A DNA stretch of 16,871 nucleotides from CAZJOD01 sp964547525 (GCA_964547525.1 CAZJOD010000080.1:1-16871), one strand, 5' to 3'; shown: positions 7,088 to 15,622, counted from the stretch's first letter. The notes: generated from the sequence alone by a model not told the origin. Translations and numbers: made by a program.

Positions 7088-8152
7088 TTATAGAAATACT
7101 TCTTTTCCTGTCCTTGCAGACTCATATATGGCGTTTATAATTTCTACGGCATTTCTACCTTCTTCACCTGATATCAAAGGATCTCGGTTTTCCAGAACGG
7201 CATCAATAATATCTTGAACCTGTATATGGGTTGTATCTTTATTTATAACCGACGGATCGGCGGCCACTGCAAATTCTATATCTTTATCAGGTCCGTAAGT
7301 CTTTAAAATATTTTCTATGACCGAAGGATCGGCATTTCTTAGTTTAATATCAACTATATCATTATTTAACATACATATTCCACCGTCTAGGCCGTGAATA
7401 TCCAAAGTTGTCCCGAATCCGGGGTATGTGGCGGTAGAACCTATAATAACACCCTTTCCTCCGTTTTTCATTCGTAATACTGCGATTGACATATCTTCGG
7501 TTTCTATATCATGTGCTTCAACATCAATATATGCAAAAACCGATTTAACCGGACCCATCATCCACTGGAACAAATCAACTGTATGTATACCCTGATTCAT
7601 CAGAGAACCACCGCCGTCGAGGGCCCATGTACCTCTCCAACCACCGTTTTGGTCATAATAACCCTGAGTTCTATACCATTTAACTTGCACTGTGCCCAAA
7701 ATAAGTTTGCCTAAAGCTCCGCTATCAATAATTTCCTTGATTTTTTGGTTAGCGGCTGCCAATCTGTTCTGGAAAATGCAACCTACTTTTAGACCCTTTT
7801 CTTTAAACGCTTTAACTGCCATATCAATTTTTTCAACAGATATGTCGAAAGGTTTTTCCAATAGAGCGTGTTTTCCCGCTGCTGCGACTTTCAAAGCAAT
7901 ATCACTGTGTGTACCGCTAGGAGTACAAATGCTGACTATGTCGATGTCATCTCTTTTAAGCATTTCATCAATATCTGTGTAAGTGTCCGGATCATATTTA
8001 TCAAGCACTTTTGTAAATGTTTCAGGATTAATATCACATACCGCAAGTAAATCGCAATTTTGTGACTTGCTTACACATCGTACATGATCCATACCCCGGC
8101 CGAGACCAACGACCGCATATCCGATATTACCGCTGTTTGTTTTGGTTTTCAT
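7088..8152 (-). CDS. Gfo/Idh/MocA-family NAD(P)-dependent oxidoreductase
   Basis: A 354-residue protein of normal family length. The N-terminal Rossmann domain has GLGRG (G16, G18, G20) and an acidic residue closing the second strand (CDINPE, D40), which favours NAD over NADP. EKPFDIS at 99-105 contains the conserved EKP, whose Lys 100 is catalytic in the family. The C-terminal substrate domain has GGGSLMNQGIHTVDL (180-194) with H190 and D193, the usual 'G.l.d.g.H.iD' motif. These enzymes oxidise or reduce a hydroxyl of sugars, inositols or related rings. The exact substrate cannot be read here. The ATG has a GGAGGG site. It is divergent from the Fe-S aldo/keto reductase gene, a pairing that suggests a shared carbohydrate or polyol pathway. 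An extended -10 promoter lies just upstream. Confidence 0.95.
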   Translation of the reverse strand: MKTKTNSGNIGYAVVGLGRGMDHVRCVSKSQNCDLLAVCDINPETFTKVLDKYDPDTYTDIDEMLKRDDIDIVSICTPSGTHSDIALKVAAAGKHALLEKPFDISVEKIDMAVKAFKEKGLKVGCIFQNRLAAANQKIKEIIDSGALGKLILGTVQVKWYRTQGYYDQNGGWRGTWALDGGGSLMNQGIHTVDLFQWMMGPVKSVFAYIDVEAHDIETEDMSIAVLRMKNGGKGVIIGSTATYPGFGTTLDIHGLDGGICMLNNDIVDIKLRNADPSVIENILKTYGPDKDIEFAVAADPSVINKDTTHIQVQDIIDAVLENRDPLISGEEGRNAVEIINAIYESARTGKEVFL

Positions 8153-8175
8153 ATTATCCCTCCAGTCTTGTTTCG

Positions 8176-8184
8176 ATTATAACA
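8176..8184 (-). promoter_or_regulatory. Extended -10 promoter of the Gfo/Idh/MocA gene
   Basis: On the minus strand 8184-8176 reads TGTTATAAT, a perfect extended -10. No good -35 is seen at 17 bp. The start codon lies 24 bases downstream. Confidence 0.5.
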
Positions 8185-8316
8185 TATCATGCACCAACTA
8201 TTCTATATTAGCACGCAAACTATAAATTTTTATATTTTTTTGATATTTTATAAAAACAATTAAAACTTTCGGGCAAACATTAGGTTTGATTAAGGTTATG
8301 TAGAACCGCTTGCATA

Positions 8317-8325
8317 TGTTATAAT
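8317..8325 (+). promoter_or_regulatory. Extended -10 promoter of the aldo/keto reductase gene
   Basis: TGTTATAAT at 8317-8325, identical to the core of the divergent promoter. The -35 region is poor. The start codon is at 8355, after AAAGGA at 8342-8347. Confidence 0.55.
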
Positions 8326-8354
8326 AAAAAGAAAACTTATGAAAGGAACCGGTT

Positions 8355-9527
8355 ATGTCTAAAAAGTTAAAAAGAAGACCGTTCGGTCGAACAGGACACT
8401 ATGTTACAGAAATCTCCTTAGGAGCGATGAATTTGAGATTGTTAAACTCTAAAGAAGACGGTATGGAATTGGTAGATTATGCATTAGATGCCGGTATAAA
8501 TTTAATTGATACCGCAAGGGGATATAATTCAACCAAACCGAACGGTACTCTAATCGAGAGTGAAGTTATTATCGGAGAAACCATCAGACGAAGAAAGTGC
8601 GAAGAACCGATAATCATTATAACCAAAGGGCATGGGTACAATCCTTCTGCATTCGACGAGGAACTGGCTGTTTCATTAAGTAAGCTGGGAATCATCGGCA
8701 AGAAAAGTTTGAAGATAGGGGATAATGATATAAAACTTGTGTACTTTTTTCATGGTTTAAGCGGTGAACGTTGGCAGGAAATGAAGGATACCGGTGTTTT
8801 GGATTATGCAACTAAAAAGCAAGAAGAGGGTTATTTCGATTATTTAGGTTTTTCCAGTCATAACGGACATGAAGCGGTTATTAAAGAAGCTATACAAACC
8901 GGACTTTTTCAAGTGGTGGAATTACCTTATAGTGTTTTTGCCCCGAGTTTTGGAAAATATTCGCCGGATCATGGAAATCTTATGGAACTTGCAGTTCGGT
9001 ATGGGATGGCTGTTATCAACATGAAAGCATTCGGAGGAAACGGAATGATCTCCAAAACAAAGATATTCAAAGATTATTGTGATATATCTCCTCAAAAAAG
9101 GCTTTTGTATTGTTTGTCCAATCCAAATATAACTACAGTTGATGCAGGATGCAAATACATTGAAGAGTTAAAATCAGACATTGAAACATCATTTTTAAAA
9201 CGATTTACGGTAAAAGAGTGTGAAGAACTGGAACAAACAGCTAAAAAGGTTACAGAGTGTATTAACAGCGTATGTAGAGAATGTACACACTGCCTGGAAA
9301 AATTTACTTGCCCTCAAGGTTTGAATTTTCCTGAAGTTTTGGCGGTACATACAAAATGGAAGTTATCTGTAGCATTTGACCACGATATTGAAAAGGTAAT
9401 AGTAGAATATCGTAAACTGGAACAAAATGCAGAAATATGTATACAATGCGGTTTATGTAACGAGTGGTGTGAATATAAGCTGGATATACCGACGCTTCTT
9501 AAAGAGGTTCATGAGAATTTATGTTAA
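8355..9527 (+). CDS. Aldo/keto reductase with two C-terminal Fe-S-type cysteine clusters
   Basis: A 390-residue protein. Residues 1-300 are an AKR TIM barrel: GRTGHYVTEISLGAMN at the start, then D52 and Y57 in IDTARGYNST, K91 in ITKGHG, and H133 in YFFHGL. Together these match the Asp-Tyr-Lys-His set. Residues 165-169 (GFSSH) are the usual strand. The C-terminal 90 residues carry two cysteine groups. Group 1 is C307-x2-C310-x2-C313-x5-C319-P; group 2 is C362-x2-C365-x2-C368-x3-C372. Group 2 has classical [4Fe-4S] spacing, while group 1 has a longer last gap than the common form. Such ferredoxin-like AKRs are frequent in anaerobes and are thought to pass electrons between a ferredoxin-type carrier and a carbonyl or alcohol. 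The substrate is unknown. It is divergent from the Gfo/Idh/MocA gene, and both may act on the same sugar-derived compound. Confidence 0.93.
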   Translation: MSKKLKRRPFGRTGHYVTEISLGAMNLRLLNSKEDGMELVDYALDAGINLIDTARGYNSTKPNGTLIESEVIIGETIRRRKCEEPIIIITKGHGYNPSAFDEELAVSLSKLGIIGKKSLKIGDNDIKLVYFFHGLSGERWQEMKDTGVLDYATKKQEEGYFDYLGFSSHNGHEAVIKEAIQTGLFQVVELPYSVFAPSFGKYSPDHGNLMELAVRYGMAVINMKAFGGNGMISKTKIFKDYCDISPQKRLLYCLSNPNITTVDAGCKYIEELKSDIETSFLKRFTVKECEELEQTAKKVTECINSVCRECTHCLEKFTCPQGLNFPEVLAVHTKWKLSVAFDHDIEKVIVEYRKLEQNAEICIQCGLCNEWCEYKLDIPTLLKEVHENLC

Positions 9528-9621
9528 AAATCAATTGTGTTCTTGTTATGATCATAAAATTGGTCTGTACACGGATAAGTTAATGATTGATCTTTCTTGG
9601 TTAAATGTTGCTTTATTATTG

Positions 9622-9655
9622 AAATCCCGGTATAGTTTATATGTGGTAGGGATTT
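9622..9655 (+). terminator. Weak hairpin, possible terminator of the aldo/keto reductase gene
   Basis: AAATCCC (9622-9628) can pair with GGGATTT (9649-9655) across a 20-base loop, and TTAT follows. The long loop and short T run make this tentative. Confidence 0.25.
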
Positions 9656-9662
9656 TATATAA

Positions 9663-9710
9663 ACACAAAATATTGTATTTCAAATATTGACACCTCACTA
9701 CATATAGTAT
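9663..9710. promoter_or_regulatory. Tandem NrdR-box-like operator
   Basis: Two 16-base elements resemble the NrdR box (acaCwAtATaTwGtgt). The first, ACACAAAATATTGTAT (9663-9678), fits 14 of 16 positions. The second, TCACTACATATAGTAT (9695-9710), fits 13. Starts are 32 bp apart with a 16-bp linker, the three-turn spacing known for NrdR repressor sites. The second box fills the gap between -35 and -10, so repression by occlusion is expected. Confidence 0.8.
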
Positions 9711-9715
9711 ATAAT
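9687..9715 (+). promoter_or_regulatory. Consensus sigma-A promoter of nrdD
   Basis: TTGACA (9687-9692) and TATAAT (9710-9715) with exactly 17 bp between them: a perfect match in both hexamers. Such a strong promoter would need a repressor, in line with the overlapping NrdR boxes. Confidence 0.88.
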
Positions 9716-9748
9716 TAGTTCACATTTCTAATAATCGGAGGGCAGAAG

Positions 9749-12127
9749 ATGATAACCGTAATCAAGAGGGATGGAAAATTAGCAGAATTTGATTTAAAAA
9801 GAATATCCGAAGCTATGAAAAAAGCATTCATAGCTACAGGTACCGCATGGAATGATGATGTATTGGAATTGTTGGCATTACGAGTTACTGCAGAGTTTCA
9901 AGAAAATGTGTTTGATAATAAAATTCAAGTGGAGGATATACAAAACAGCGTTGAAAGTGTTCTTCAACAAGCGGGTTACACCCGTGTCGCCAAAGCGTAT
10001 ATTTTATATAGAAAGCAAAGGGAAAAAATAAGAAACGTAGAAGATACGTTTATCGATTATAAAAAGCTGGTTGACAGTTATGTGCACGAAGAAGACTGGA
10101 GAGTTAAAGAGAATTCCACTGTTTCGTATTCAATAGGCGGTTTGATTCTTCATAACTCAGGAGCGATAACAGCTAATTACTGGTTGTCAGAAGTATATGA
10201 CGACGAGATTTCTGAAGCTCATAAAAAGGCAAGGATGCATATACATGATTTGTCTATGCTATCAGGTTATTGTGCGGGATGGTCATTAAAACAATTAATC
10301 GAAAACGGTTTAGGAGGAGTACCCGGTAAAATAACTTCCGCTCCGGTTAAGCATTTATCAACTCTTTGTAATCAAATGGTTAATTTTTTAGGTATAATGC
10401 AAAATGAGTGGGCGGGAGCACAGGCCTTTTCAAGTTTCGACACATACCTTGCACCGTTTGTAAAAGTGGATAACCTTCCGTTCAAAGAAGTGAAGCAATG
10501 CATTCAAAGCTTTGTCTTCGGTGTAAACACCCCAAGTAGGTGGGGATCTCAAGCGCCATTCACAAATATAACACTGGATTGGACCGTCCCGGTGGACTTG
10601 GCTGACAAAAAGGTTGTTATAGGCGGAAAAGAAATCGACTTGACTTACGGTGAATGTCAAAGAGAGATGGATATGGTTAATAAGGCTTTTATAGAGATAA
10701 TGGTAGATGGTGATGCTAACGGAAGAGGATTTCAATACCCTATACCCACATATTCTATAACGAAAGATTTTGATTGGTCCGATACCGAAAACAACCGTTT
10801 ATTATTTGAAATGACCGGAAAATACGGTACACCGTACTTCTCGAATTATGTAAACAGTGATATGGAACCCAGTGATATTCGTAGTATGTGCTGTAGATTG
10901 CGTCTGGACCTACGAGAGCTAAGAAAAAAGACAGGTGGTTTTTTTGGTTCCGGCGAGAGTACCGGTTCCATCGGTGTTGTAACTGTTAATTTACCTAGAA
11001 TTGCATATGAAAGCTCAACTCAAGCGGAATTTTATAATGCTTTGGATAAAATTATGGATATTGCAGCTCGTTCGTTGGACATTAAACGAAAAGTGGTATC
11101 TAGGTTACTCGAACAAGATTTATATCCGTATACCAAAGTGTATTTGGGTTCGTTCGACAACCATTTTTCTACTATCGGATTAATTGGTATGAATGAAGCT
11201 TGTCTTAATGCAAAGTGGATAGGGAAGGATTTGACAAATTCTACCGCTCGTGAATTTGCTTTGAAGGTACTCGACTATATGAGAAACAGATTGTTAATAT
11301 ACCAAAACAAGTATGGTGCATTATTTAACCTGGAAGCGACTCCTGCAGAATCAACCACCTACAGATTGGCAAAGCACGATCGAGAGGTTTATCCTGATAT
11401 TATATGTGCAGGTGCTTTGGAGGATACTCCGTATTATACAAACAGCAGCCATTTACCTGTAGGGTACACAGAAGATATTTTTGACGCACTTGACATGCAG
11501 GATGAATTCCAGACTAAATATACCAGCGGAACAGTTTTTCATGCGTTTTTAGGGGAGAAGGTATCGGATTGGAAAACTACAATGAATCTTGTTAGAAAGA
11601 TCGCCGATAATTATACACTACCTTATTACACCTTATCGCCCACATATTCAATTTGTAAAAGTTGTGGGTATATAAACGGTGAAACCTATTCTTGTCCTAC
11701 ATGTGGAAAAGAAACTGAAATTTACAGCCGAATAACCGGGTATTACAGACCTTTGAAGAATTGGAATGACGGAAAGGTACAAGAATATAAAAATCGAAGA
11801 GAATACGTATATGAGGGAAAAAAGGATAAATGTGTCCTTACAATCGATTCCGGAGATACTGCGTTGCAGGTATCGCACGTTACTTTTATAAAAGAAGAAT
11901 CGACCGGAATGTTCTTATTTACAACACCCTCGTGTCCACAGTGTCCTTCGGCTAAGAAGTTGCTTTCCGGAATATCGGGGATCAAAGAAGTAAATGCAAG
12001 GGAGCATAGAGAGTTGACTGAAAAATACAAAGTAATGTCTGTTCCGACGTTGATTATAGATAATAACAACCGGCAAGAAAAATATACCGGGGTAGAACAA
12101 ATAAGCAGGTATGCAAAGACAATATAG
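9749..12127 (+). CDS. nrdD: Class III anaerobic ribonucleoside-triphosphate reductase with fused C-terminal redoxin domain
   Basis: A 792-residue enzyme that reduces ribonucleoside triphosphates to deoxy forms for DNA synthesis without oxygen. Residues about 1-95 are an ATP-cone (VIKRDGKLAEFD...; KAYILYRKQRE) that senses ATP/dATP. The barrel follows, with HIHDLSML, GYCAGW (C175) and SMCCRLRLD (C381/C382), which should supply the active-site cysteines. CKSCG (636-640) and CPTCG (649-653) form the zinc site. SRITGYYRP at 660-668 is the glycyl-radical loop (probable radical Gly 664), followed by NWNDGKVQEYKNRREY. Unusually the chain continues: residues about 708-792 form a thioredoxin/glutaredoxin-like domain with C729-P-Q-C732 and a cis-Pro segment VMSVPTLII (P766). 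This suggests a redoxin-coupled subtype rather than a formate-coupled one. GGAGGG precedes the ATG. No nrdG activase gene follows; it must be elsewhere. The next gene, 39 bases on, may be cotranscribed. Confidence 0.96.
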   Translation: MITVIKRDGKLAEFDLKRISEAMKKAFIATGTAWNDDVLELLALRVTAEFQENVFDNKIQVEDIQNSVESVLQQAGYTRVAKAYILYRKQREKIRNVEDTFIDYKKLVDSYVHEEDWRVKENSTVSYSIGGLILHNSGAITANYWLSEVYDDEISEAHKKARMHIHDLSMLSGYCAGWSLKQLIENGLGGVPGKITSAPVKHLSTLCNQMVNFLGIMQNEWAGAQAFSSFDTYLAPFVKVDNLPFKEVKQCIQSFVFGVNTPSRWGSQAPFTNITLDWTVPVDLADKKVVIGGKEIDLTYGECQREMDMVNKAFIEIMVDGDANGRGFQYPIPTYSITKDFDWSDTENNRLLFEMTGKYGTPYFSNYVNSDMEPSDIRSMCCRLRLDLRELRKKTGGFFGSGESTGSIGVVTVNLPRIAYESSTQAEFYNALDKIMDIAARSLDIKRKVVSRLLEQDLYPYTKVYLGSFDNHFSTIGLIGMNEACLNAKWIGKDLTNSTAREFALKVLDYMRNRLLIYQNKYGALFNLEATPAESTTYRLAKHDREVYPDIICAGALEDTPYYTNSSHLPVGYTEDIFDALDMQDEFQTKYTSGTVFHAFLGEKVSDWKTTMNLVRKIADNYTLPYYTLSPTYSICKSCGYINGETYSCPTCGKETEIYSRITGYYRPLKNWNDGKVQEYKNRREYVYEGKKDKCVLTIDSGDTALQVSHVTFIKEESTGMFLFTTPSCPQCPSAKKLLSGISGIKEVNAREHRELTEKYKVMSVPTLIIDNNNRQEKYTGVEQISRYAKTI

Positions 12128-12166
12128 TTTTTTAATGTATATAAAGCGGGTAAAGGAGTGATTGAT

Positions 12167-12604
12167 GTGAAAAACGGTTTTAAAATGAGAAACGATAATG
12201 CTATCGCTTCTATAATCGGTGTGGTCATATTGTTAGCGGTTGGTGTTTTTATTATATTTTTAATGAATGGAACAAAAACCGAAGCAACAGTAAAAGTTAA
12301 CGAGAATATAATAACTATAACCGGCCAATACGGAACAAATATAAATATATCAAATATAACCAAGATAAGTCTTGAAGAAAGTATTCCACCAATAGGTACA
12401 AAAGTTAACGGAGCAGGTTTAGGAGATATTAAAAAAGGTGATTATATGGTTGAGGGTATGGGGAAATGCAGACTGTTCTTACATGCACCTCAAGGTCCGT
12501 TTATTGTAATCGATACCGTCGACGGCTATGTAATAATTAATTTTAATAATCAAGACAGAACCGAGGATGTTTTTTTAGATTTACAAAATCATCTCTATGA
12601 TTAA
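12167..12604 (+). CDS. Small membrane-anchored protein with bacterial PH-like (bPH_5-type) domain
   Basis: A 145-residue protein. The start is taken as the GTG at 12167, eight bases after AAAGGAG (12152-12158). The upstream GTG at 12158 would overlap that site. Residues about 13-33 (AIASIIGVVILLAVGVFIIF) are one transmembrane helix. The remaining part is beta-rich and probably extracytoplasmic. NITKISLEESIPPIGTKVNG, then GDYMVEGMGKCRLFL, then IVIDTVDGYVIINF match the 'i..v.l.d.iP...r..G.g...Gkf.v...g...l.v....i.i.t..yi..N' pattern of PF10882-type bacterial PH domains as I recall it. Such proteins have no defined role. It starts 39 bases after nrdD with no terminator between and ends at a strong hairpin, so read-through from nrdD is likely. 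A functional link to nucleotide reduction is not evident. Confidence 0.75.
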   Translation: MKNGFKMRNDNAIASIIGVVILLAVGVFIIFLMNGTKTEATVKVNENIITITGQYGTNINISNITKISLEESIPPIGTKVNGAGLGDIKKGDYMVEGMGKCRLFLHAPQGPFIVIDTVDGYVIINFNNQDRTEDVFLDLQNHLYD

Positions 12605-12629
12605 ATTACAGAGACATATATAAAAAAAT

Positions 12630-12667
12630 ATAGGGATATCAATTATCACATTGATACCCCTATTTTA
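12630..12667. terminator. Bidirectional intrinsic terminator
   Basis: Arms 12630-12642 and 12651-12663 form a 13-bp stem with one A-C mismatch and an 8-base loop. TTTTA follows on the plus strand and an A-rich run precedes it, giving a U tract on the minus strand. It separates the convergent PH-like gene and uvrA. Confidence 0.8.
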
Positions 12668-12705
12668 TAGATTAACATTTTTTACATCTTTTTAAAAATA
12701 AACAT

Positions 12706-15561
12706 TTATTCGTTTTTTATAGTAAAGTCATATGTTTTATTTAACATTTCAAACATGAATCGGCCTGTATACGAACTTTCTTCTTTAGCTACCTGTTCGG
12801 GAGAACCTTCCGCTATAATATATCCGCCTTTGTCGCCTCCTTCAGGACCTAAATCCAGAATATGATCACATGTCTTTATAACATCCAAATTATGCTCTAT
12901 TACAACGACGGTATTTCCGGAATCGGTGAGTTTTTGTAAGATATCGATCAATCTGTGGACATCATACATATGTAAACCGGTTGTCGGTTCATCAAGTATA
13001 TAAAGTGTTTTTCCGGTACTTCGTTTGGATAGCTCGGTTGCAAGTTTTATTCGCTGCGCTTCACCACCTGACAAAGTTGTTGAAGGTTGTCCAAGTTTTA
13101 TATAACCTAATCCAACATCCATTAAAGTTTGTAATTTTGATTTTATGCGAGGTATACTGTCAAAAAAAGCATATGCGTCTTCTACAGTCATATCCAATAC
13201 TTCATATATATTTTTACTTTTATATTTTACTTCCAAGGTTTCACGGTTATACCTTTTACCCTTGCAAACTTCACAGGGGACATAGACATCCGCTAGAAAA
13301 TGCATCTCGATCTTAACGATACCGTCACCTTTACAAGCTTCACATCTTCCACCGCTTATATTAAAACTGAATCTGCCTTTATTGTAGCCTCTTATTTTGG
13401 CTTCAACCGTTTGAGAGAACAAATCCCTGATTAAATCGAACATACCTGTGTAAGTAGCGGGATTTGATCTTGGTGTACGACCTATAGGCGATTGATCAAT
13501 ATTTATGACTTTGTCCAGATAACCGGCACCTTTTATCATATCGTGTTTGCCGGCTTTGAGCTTCGCTCTGTTTAACAGCGCGCCTAAGCTCTTATATAAT
13601 ATTTCGTTGACCAAAGTACTTTTTCCGGATCCTGACACACCTGTAACACAAGTGAATAGCCCTATAGGAATTTTAGCGTTCAATTCCTTAAGATTATTTT
13701 CTGTAGCATTGATTACTTCAATGTATTTACCATTAGGTTCTCTTCTTAATGCAGGTATTTCGATTTTCCTCTTTCCACTTAAGTACTGACCGGTGAATGA
13801 GCTGTCACAAGCTTTTATTTCATCTACAGTTCCGTGACATACAACATTTCCTCCGTGAATCCCTGCACCGGGTCCTATGTCAATAATCTCATCGGCATAA
13901 TACATGGTTTCTTCATCATGTTCTACGACTAAAAGTGTATTTCCCTGATCTCTCAATTGCAATAACGCATCCAATAATTTTTTATTATCTTTTTGGTGTA
14001 GCCCTATACTAGGTTCATCTAATATATATAGCACTCCTACCAGACCGGACCCTATTTGTGTAGCCAACCTGATTCGTTGAGCTTCTCCACCGGATAACGA
14101 TCCGGATGAACGAGACAATGTCAAATAATTCAATCCGACATTAATTAAGAACTGAAGACGTGCTTTTATTTCTTTAATGATTTGTCGGGATATTACCGTT
14201 TCCCGCTCATTTAATTTTAATGAATTAAAAAATTCAAATGCGGTGGTTATGGACTTTGTAGTGATTTCCATTATATTAAGACCGCCTACAGTTACCGCAA
14301 GACTTTCTTTTTTTAATCGTTTTCCATTGCATTCAGGACAGGCATCGTCGCTCATAAACGATTCATAGTAGCTTTTCATTCCTTCTGAGGATGTTTCCTT
14401 ATAACGCCTTTCCATACTGTTTATTATCCCCTCGAAGTTAATATGGTATGTTCCGTTTCCGTATTCCTTTTCATACTCCACTCTTATTTTCTCTTCACCC
14501 GTACCATATAGTAGTTTATTTACCACACCTTCAGGTAAATCCTTTACGGGAGTATCAATATCAAAATTATAATGCTTACAAAGACCGTTCAGGTACATTC
14601 TGGCGTATGAATCTTCATTTTCAAAGTTCCATCCGCCAACATTTATAGCTCCTTCTCTTAGGGTCAAGTCTTTATTAGGTATAATCAGGTCAGGGTCCAT
14701 CACTAACAATGAGCCTAACCCCGAGCACACCGGACATGCACCGTACGGATTATTAAATGAAAACGCGCGTGGGCTCATTTCCTCGATACTGACACCACAA
14801 TCGGGACATGAAAAGTTTTTATTAAATAATCTGTCTTCACGGTCAACAATGTTTACCAAAAGCAAACCGCTACTTAAATTCAGAGCGGTCTCCACCGATT
14901 CCGTAAGCCTTTTTTGAATATTTTCTTTTAAAATTAAACGATCTACAACTATTTCTATGTCATGCTTTTTATTTCTGTCAAGCTTTATATCGTCATTTAT
15001 ATCACGTATTTCTCCGTCAACTCTTACCCTTACATAACCGCTTTTGGCTATATCTTTAAAAAGTTTAGTATAATCGCCTTTTCTTGATCGAACAACCGGT
15101 GCCATTATTTGAATTCTCGTACCTTCGGGATAAGTTGAAATCTCATCTACCATTTGATCAACCGTTTGCTGCGAAATCAATTTACCGCACTCAGGACAAT
15201 GAGGAATTCCTATGGTTGAAAATAGCAATCTTAAATAATCATAAATTTCGGTTACAGTACCAACCGTAGATCGTGGATTTCTTCCTGTTGTCTTTTGATC
15301 TATTGATATAGTGGGTGATAATCCTGTGATAGATTCCACATCCGGTTTGTCCATCTGACCTAAAAATTGACGTGCATATGCGGATAAAGATTCAATATAT
15401 CTACGCTGACCTTCGGCATATATGGTGTCAAATGCCAGCGAAGACTTACCTGAACCGCTTAATCCCGTTATAACTGTCATTTTATCTCTGGGTATCTTTA
15501 TATCTACATTTTTTAAATTATGTTCTTTTGCGCCTTTTACATGTATATATTCTTGTTTCAT
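12706..15561 (-). CDS. uvrA: UvrABC excision nuclease subunit A
   Basis: A full-length 951-residue damage-recognition ATPase of nucleotide excision repair, acting in the cytoplasm as a dimer that loads UvrB on DNA lesions. The N-terminal half has Walker A GLSGSGKSS (33-41), the first zinc module C252-x2-C255-x20-C276-x2-C279, signature LSGGEAQ (489-495) and Walker B YILDEPSIGLH (512-522). The C-terminal half has Walker A GVSGSGKST (641-649), the second zinc module C740/C743 and C763/C766, signature LSGGEAQ (830-836) and Walker B YILDEPTTGLH (854-864). All key residues are intact. The ATG is preceded by CGGAGT. It is not next to uvrB or uvrC here and appears to be its own transcription unit. 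Its promoter is an extended -10 type at 15594-15622. No clear LexA box was found between the promoter and the start. Confidence 0.99.
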   Translation of the reverse strand: MKQEYIHVKGAKEHNLKNVDIKIPRDKMTVITGLSGSGKSSLAFDTIYAEGQRRYIESLSAYARQFLGQMDKPDVESITGLSPTISIDQKTTGRNPRSTVGTVTEIYDYLRLLFSTIGIPHCPECGKLISQQTVDQMVDEISTYPEGTRIQIMAPVVRSRKGDYTKLFKDIAKSGYVRVRVDGEIRDINDDIKLDRNKKHDIEIVVDRLILKENIQKRLTESVETALNLSSGLLLVNIVDREDRLFNKNFSCPDCGVSIEEMSPRAFSFNNPYGACPVCSGLGSLLVMDPDLIIPNKDLTLREGAINVGGWNFENEDSYARMYLNGLCKHYNFDIDTPVKDLPEGVVNKLLYGTGEEKIRVEYEKEYGNGTYHINFEGIINSMERRYKETSSEGMKSYYESFMSDDACPECNGKRLKKESLAVTVGGLNIMEITTKSITTAFEFFNSLKLNERETVISRQIIKEIKARLQFLINVGLNYLTLSRSSGSLSGGEAQRIRLATQIGSGLVGVLYILDEPSIGLHQKDNKKLLDALLQLRDQGNTLLVVEHDEETMYYADEIIDIGPGAGIHGGNVVCHGTVDEIKACDSSFTGQYLSGKRKIEIPALRREPNGKYIEVINATENNLKELNAKIPIGLFTCVTGVSGSGKSTLVNEILYKSLGALLNRAKLKAGKHDMIKGAGYLDKVINIDQSPIGRTPRSNPATYTGMFDLIRDLFSQTVEAKIRGYNKGRFSFNISGGRCEACKGDGIVKIEMHFLADVYVPCEVCKGKRYNRETLEVKYKSKNIYEVLDMTVEDAYAFFDSIPRIKSKLQTLMDVGLGYIKLGQPSTTLSGGEAQRIKLATELSKRSTGKTLYILDEPTTGLHMYDVHRLIDILQKLTDSGNTVVVIEHNLDVIKTCDHILDLGPEGGDKGGYIIAEGSPEQVAKEESSYTGRFMFEMLNKTYDFTIKNE

Positions 15562-15593
15562 ATTAAACTCCGTTAAATAATCGTCAATAAAAT

Positions 15594-15622
15594 ATTATAG
15601 CATGTATGTTTCGTTATAGCAA
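15594..15622 (-). promoter_or_regulatory. Promoter of uvrA
   Basis: On the minus strand TTGCTA (15622-15617) and TATAAT (15599-15594) are 17 bp apart, and TGC directly before the -10 makes it an extended -10. Confidence 0.65.

Noticed and set aside
9545..9560. TTATGATCATAA palindrome after the aldo/keto reductase gene
   Set aside because: Short, AT-rich and without T run or partner site; expected by chance in this base composition.
9427..9690. 87-codon plus-strand open frame over the end of the aldo/keto reductase gene
   Set aside because: Starts inside the Fe-S region in another frame, with no ribosome binding site, and runs into the nrdD regulatory region.
11743..12363. 206-codon minus-strand open frame spanning the nrdD end and the next gene
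   Set aside because: Lies antisense to two well-supported genes, has no ribosome binding site and its composition mirrors the opposite strand.
15594..15622. Possible LexA/SOS box upstream of uvrA (a GTTTCG-containing stretch)
   Set aside because: The sequence does not form the CGAAC-N4-GTTCG palindrome; it has one extra base and no matching left arm.
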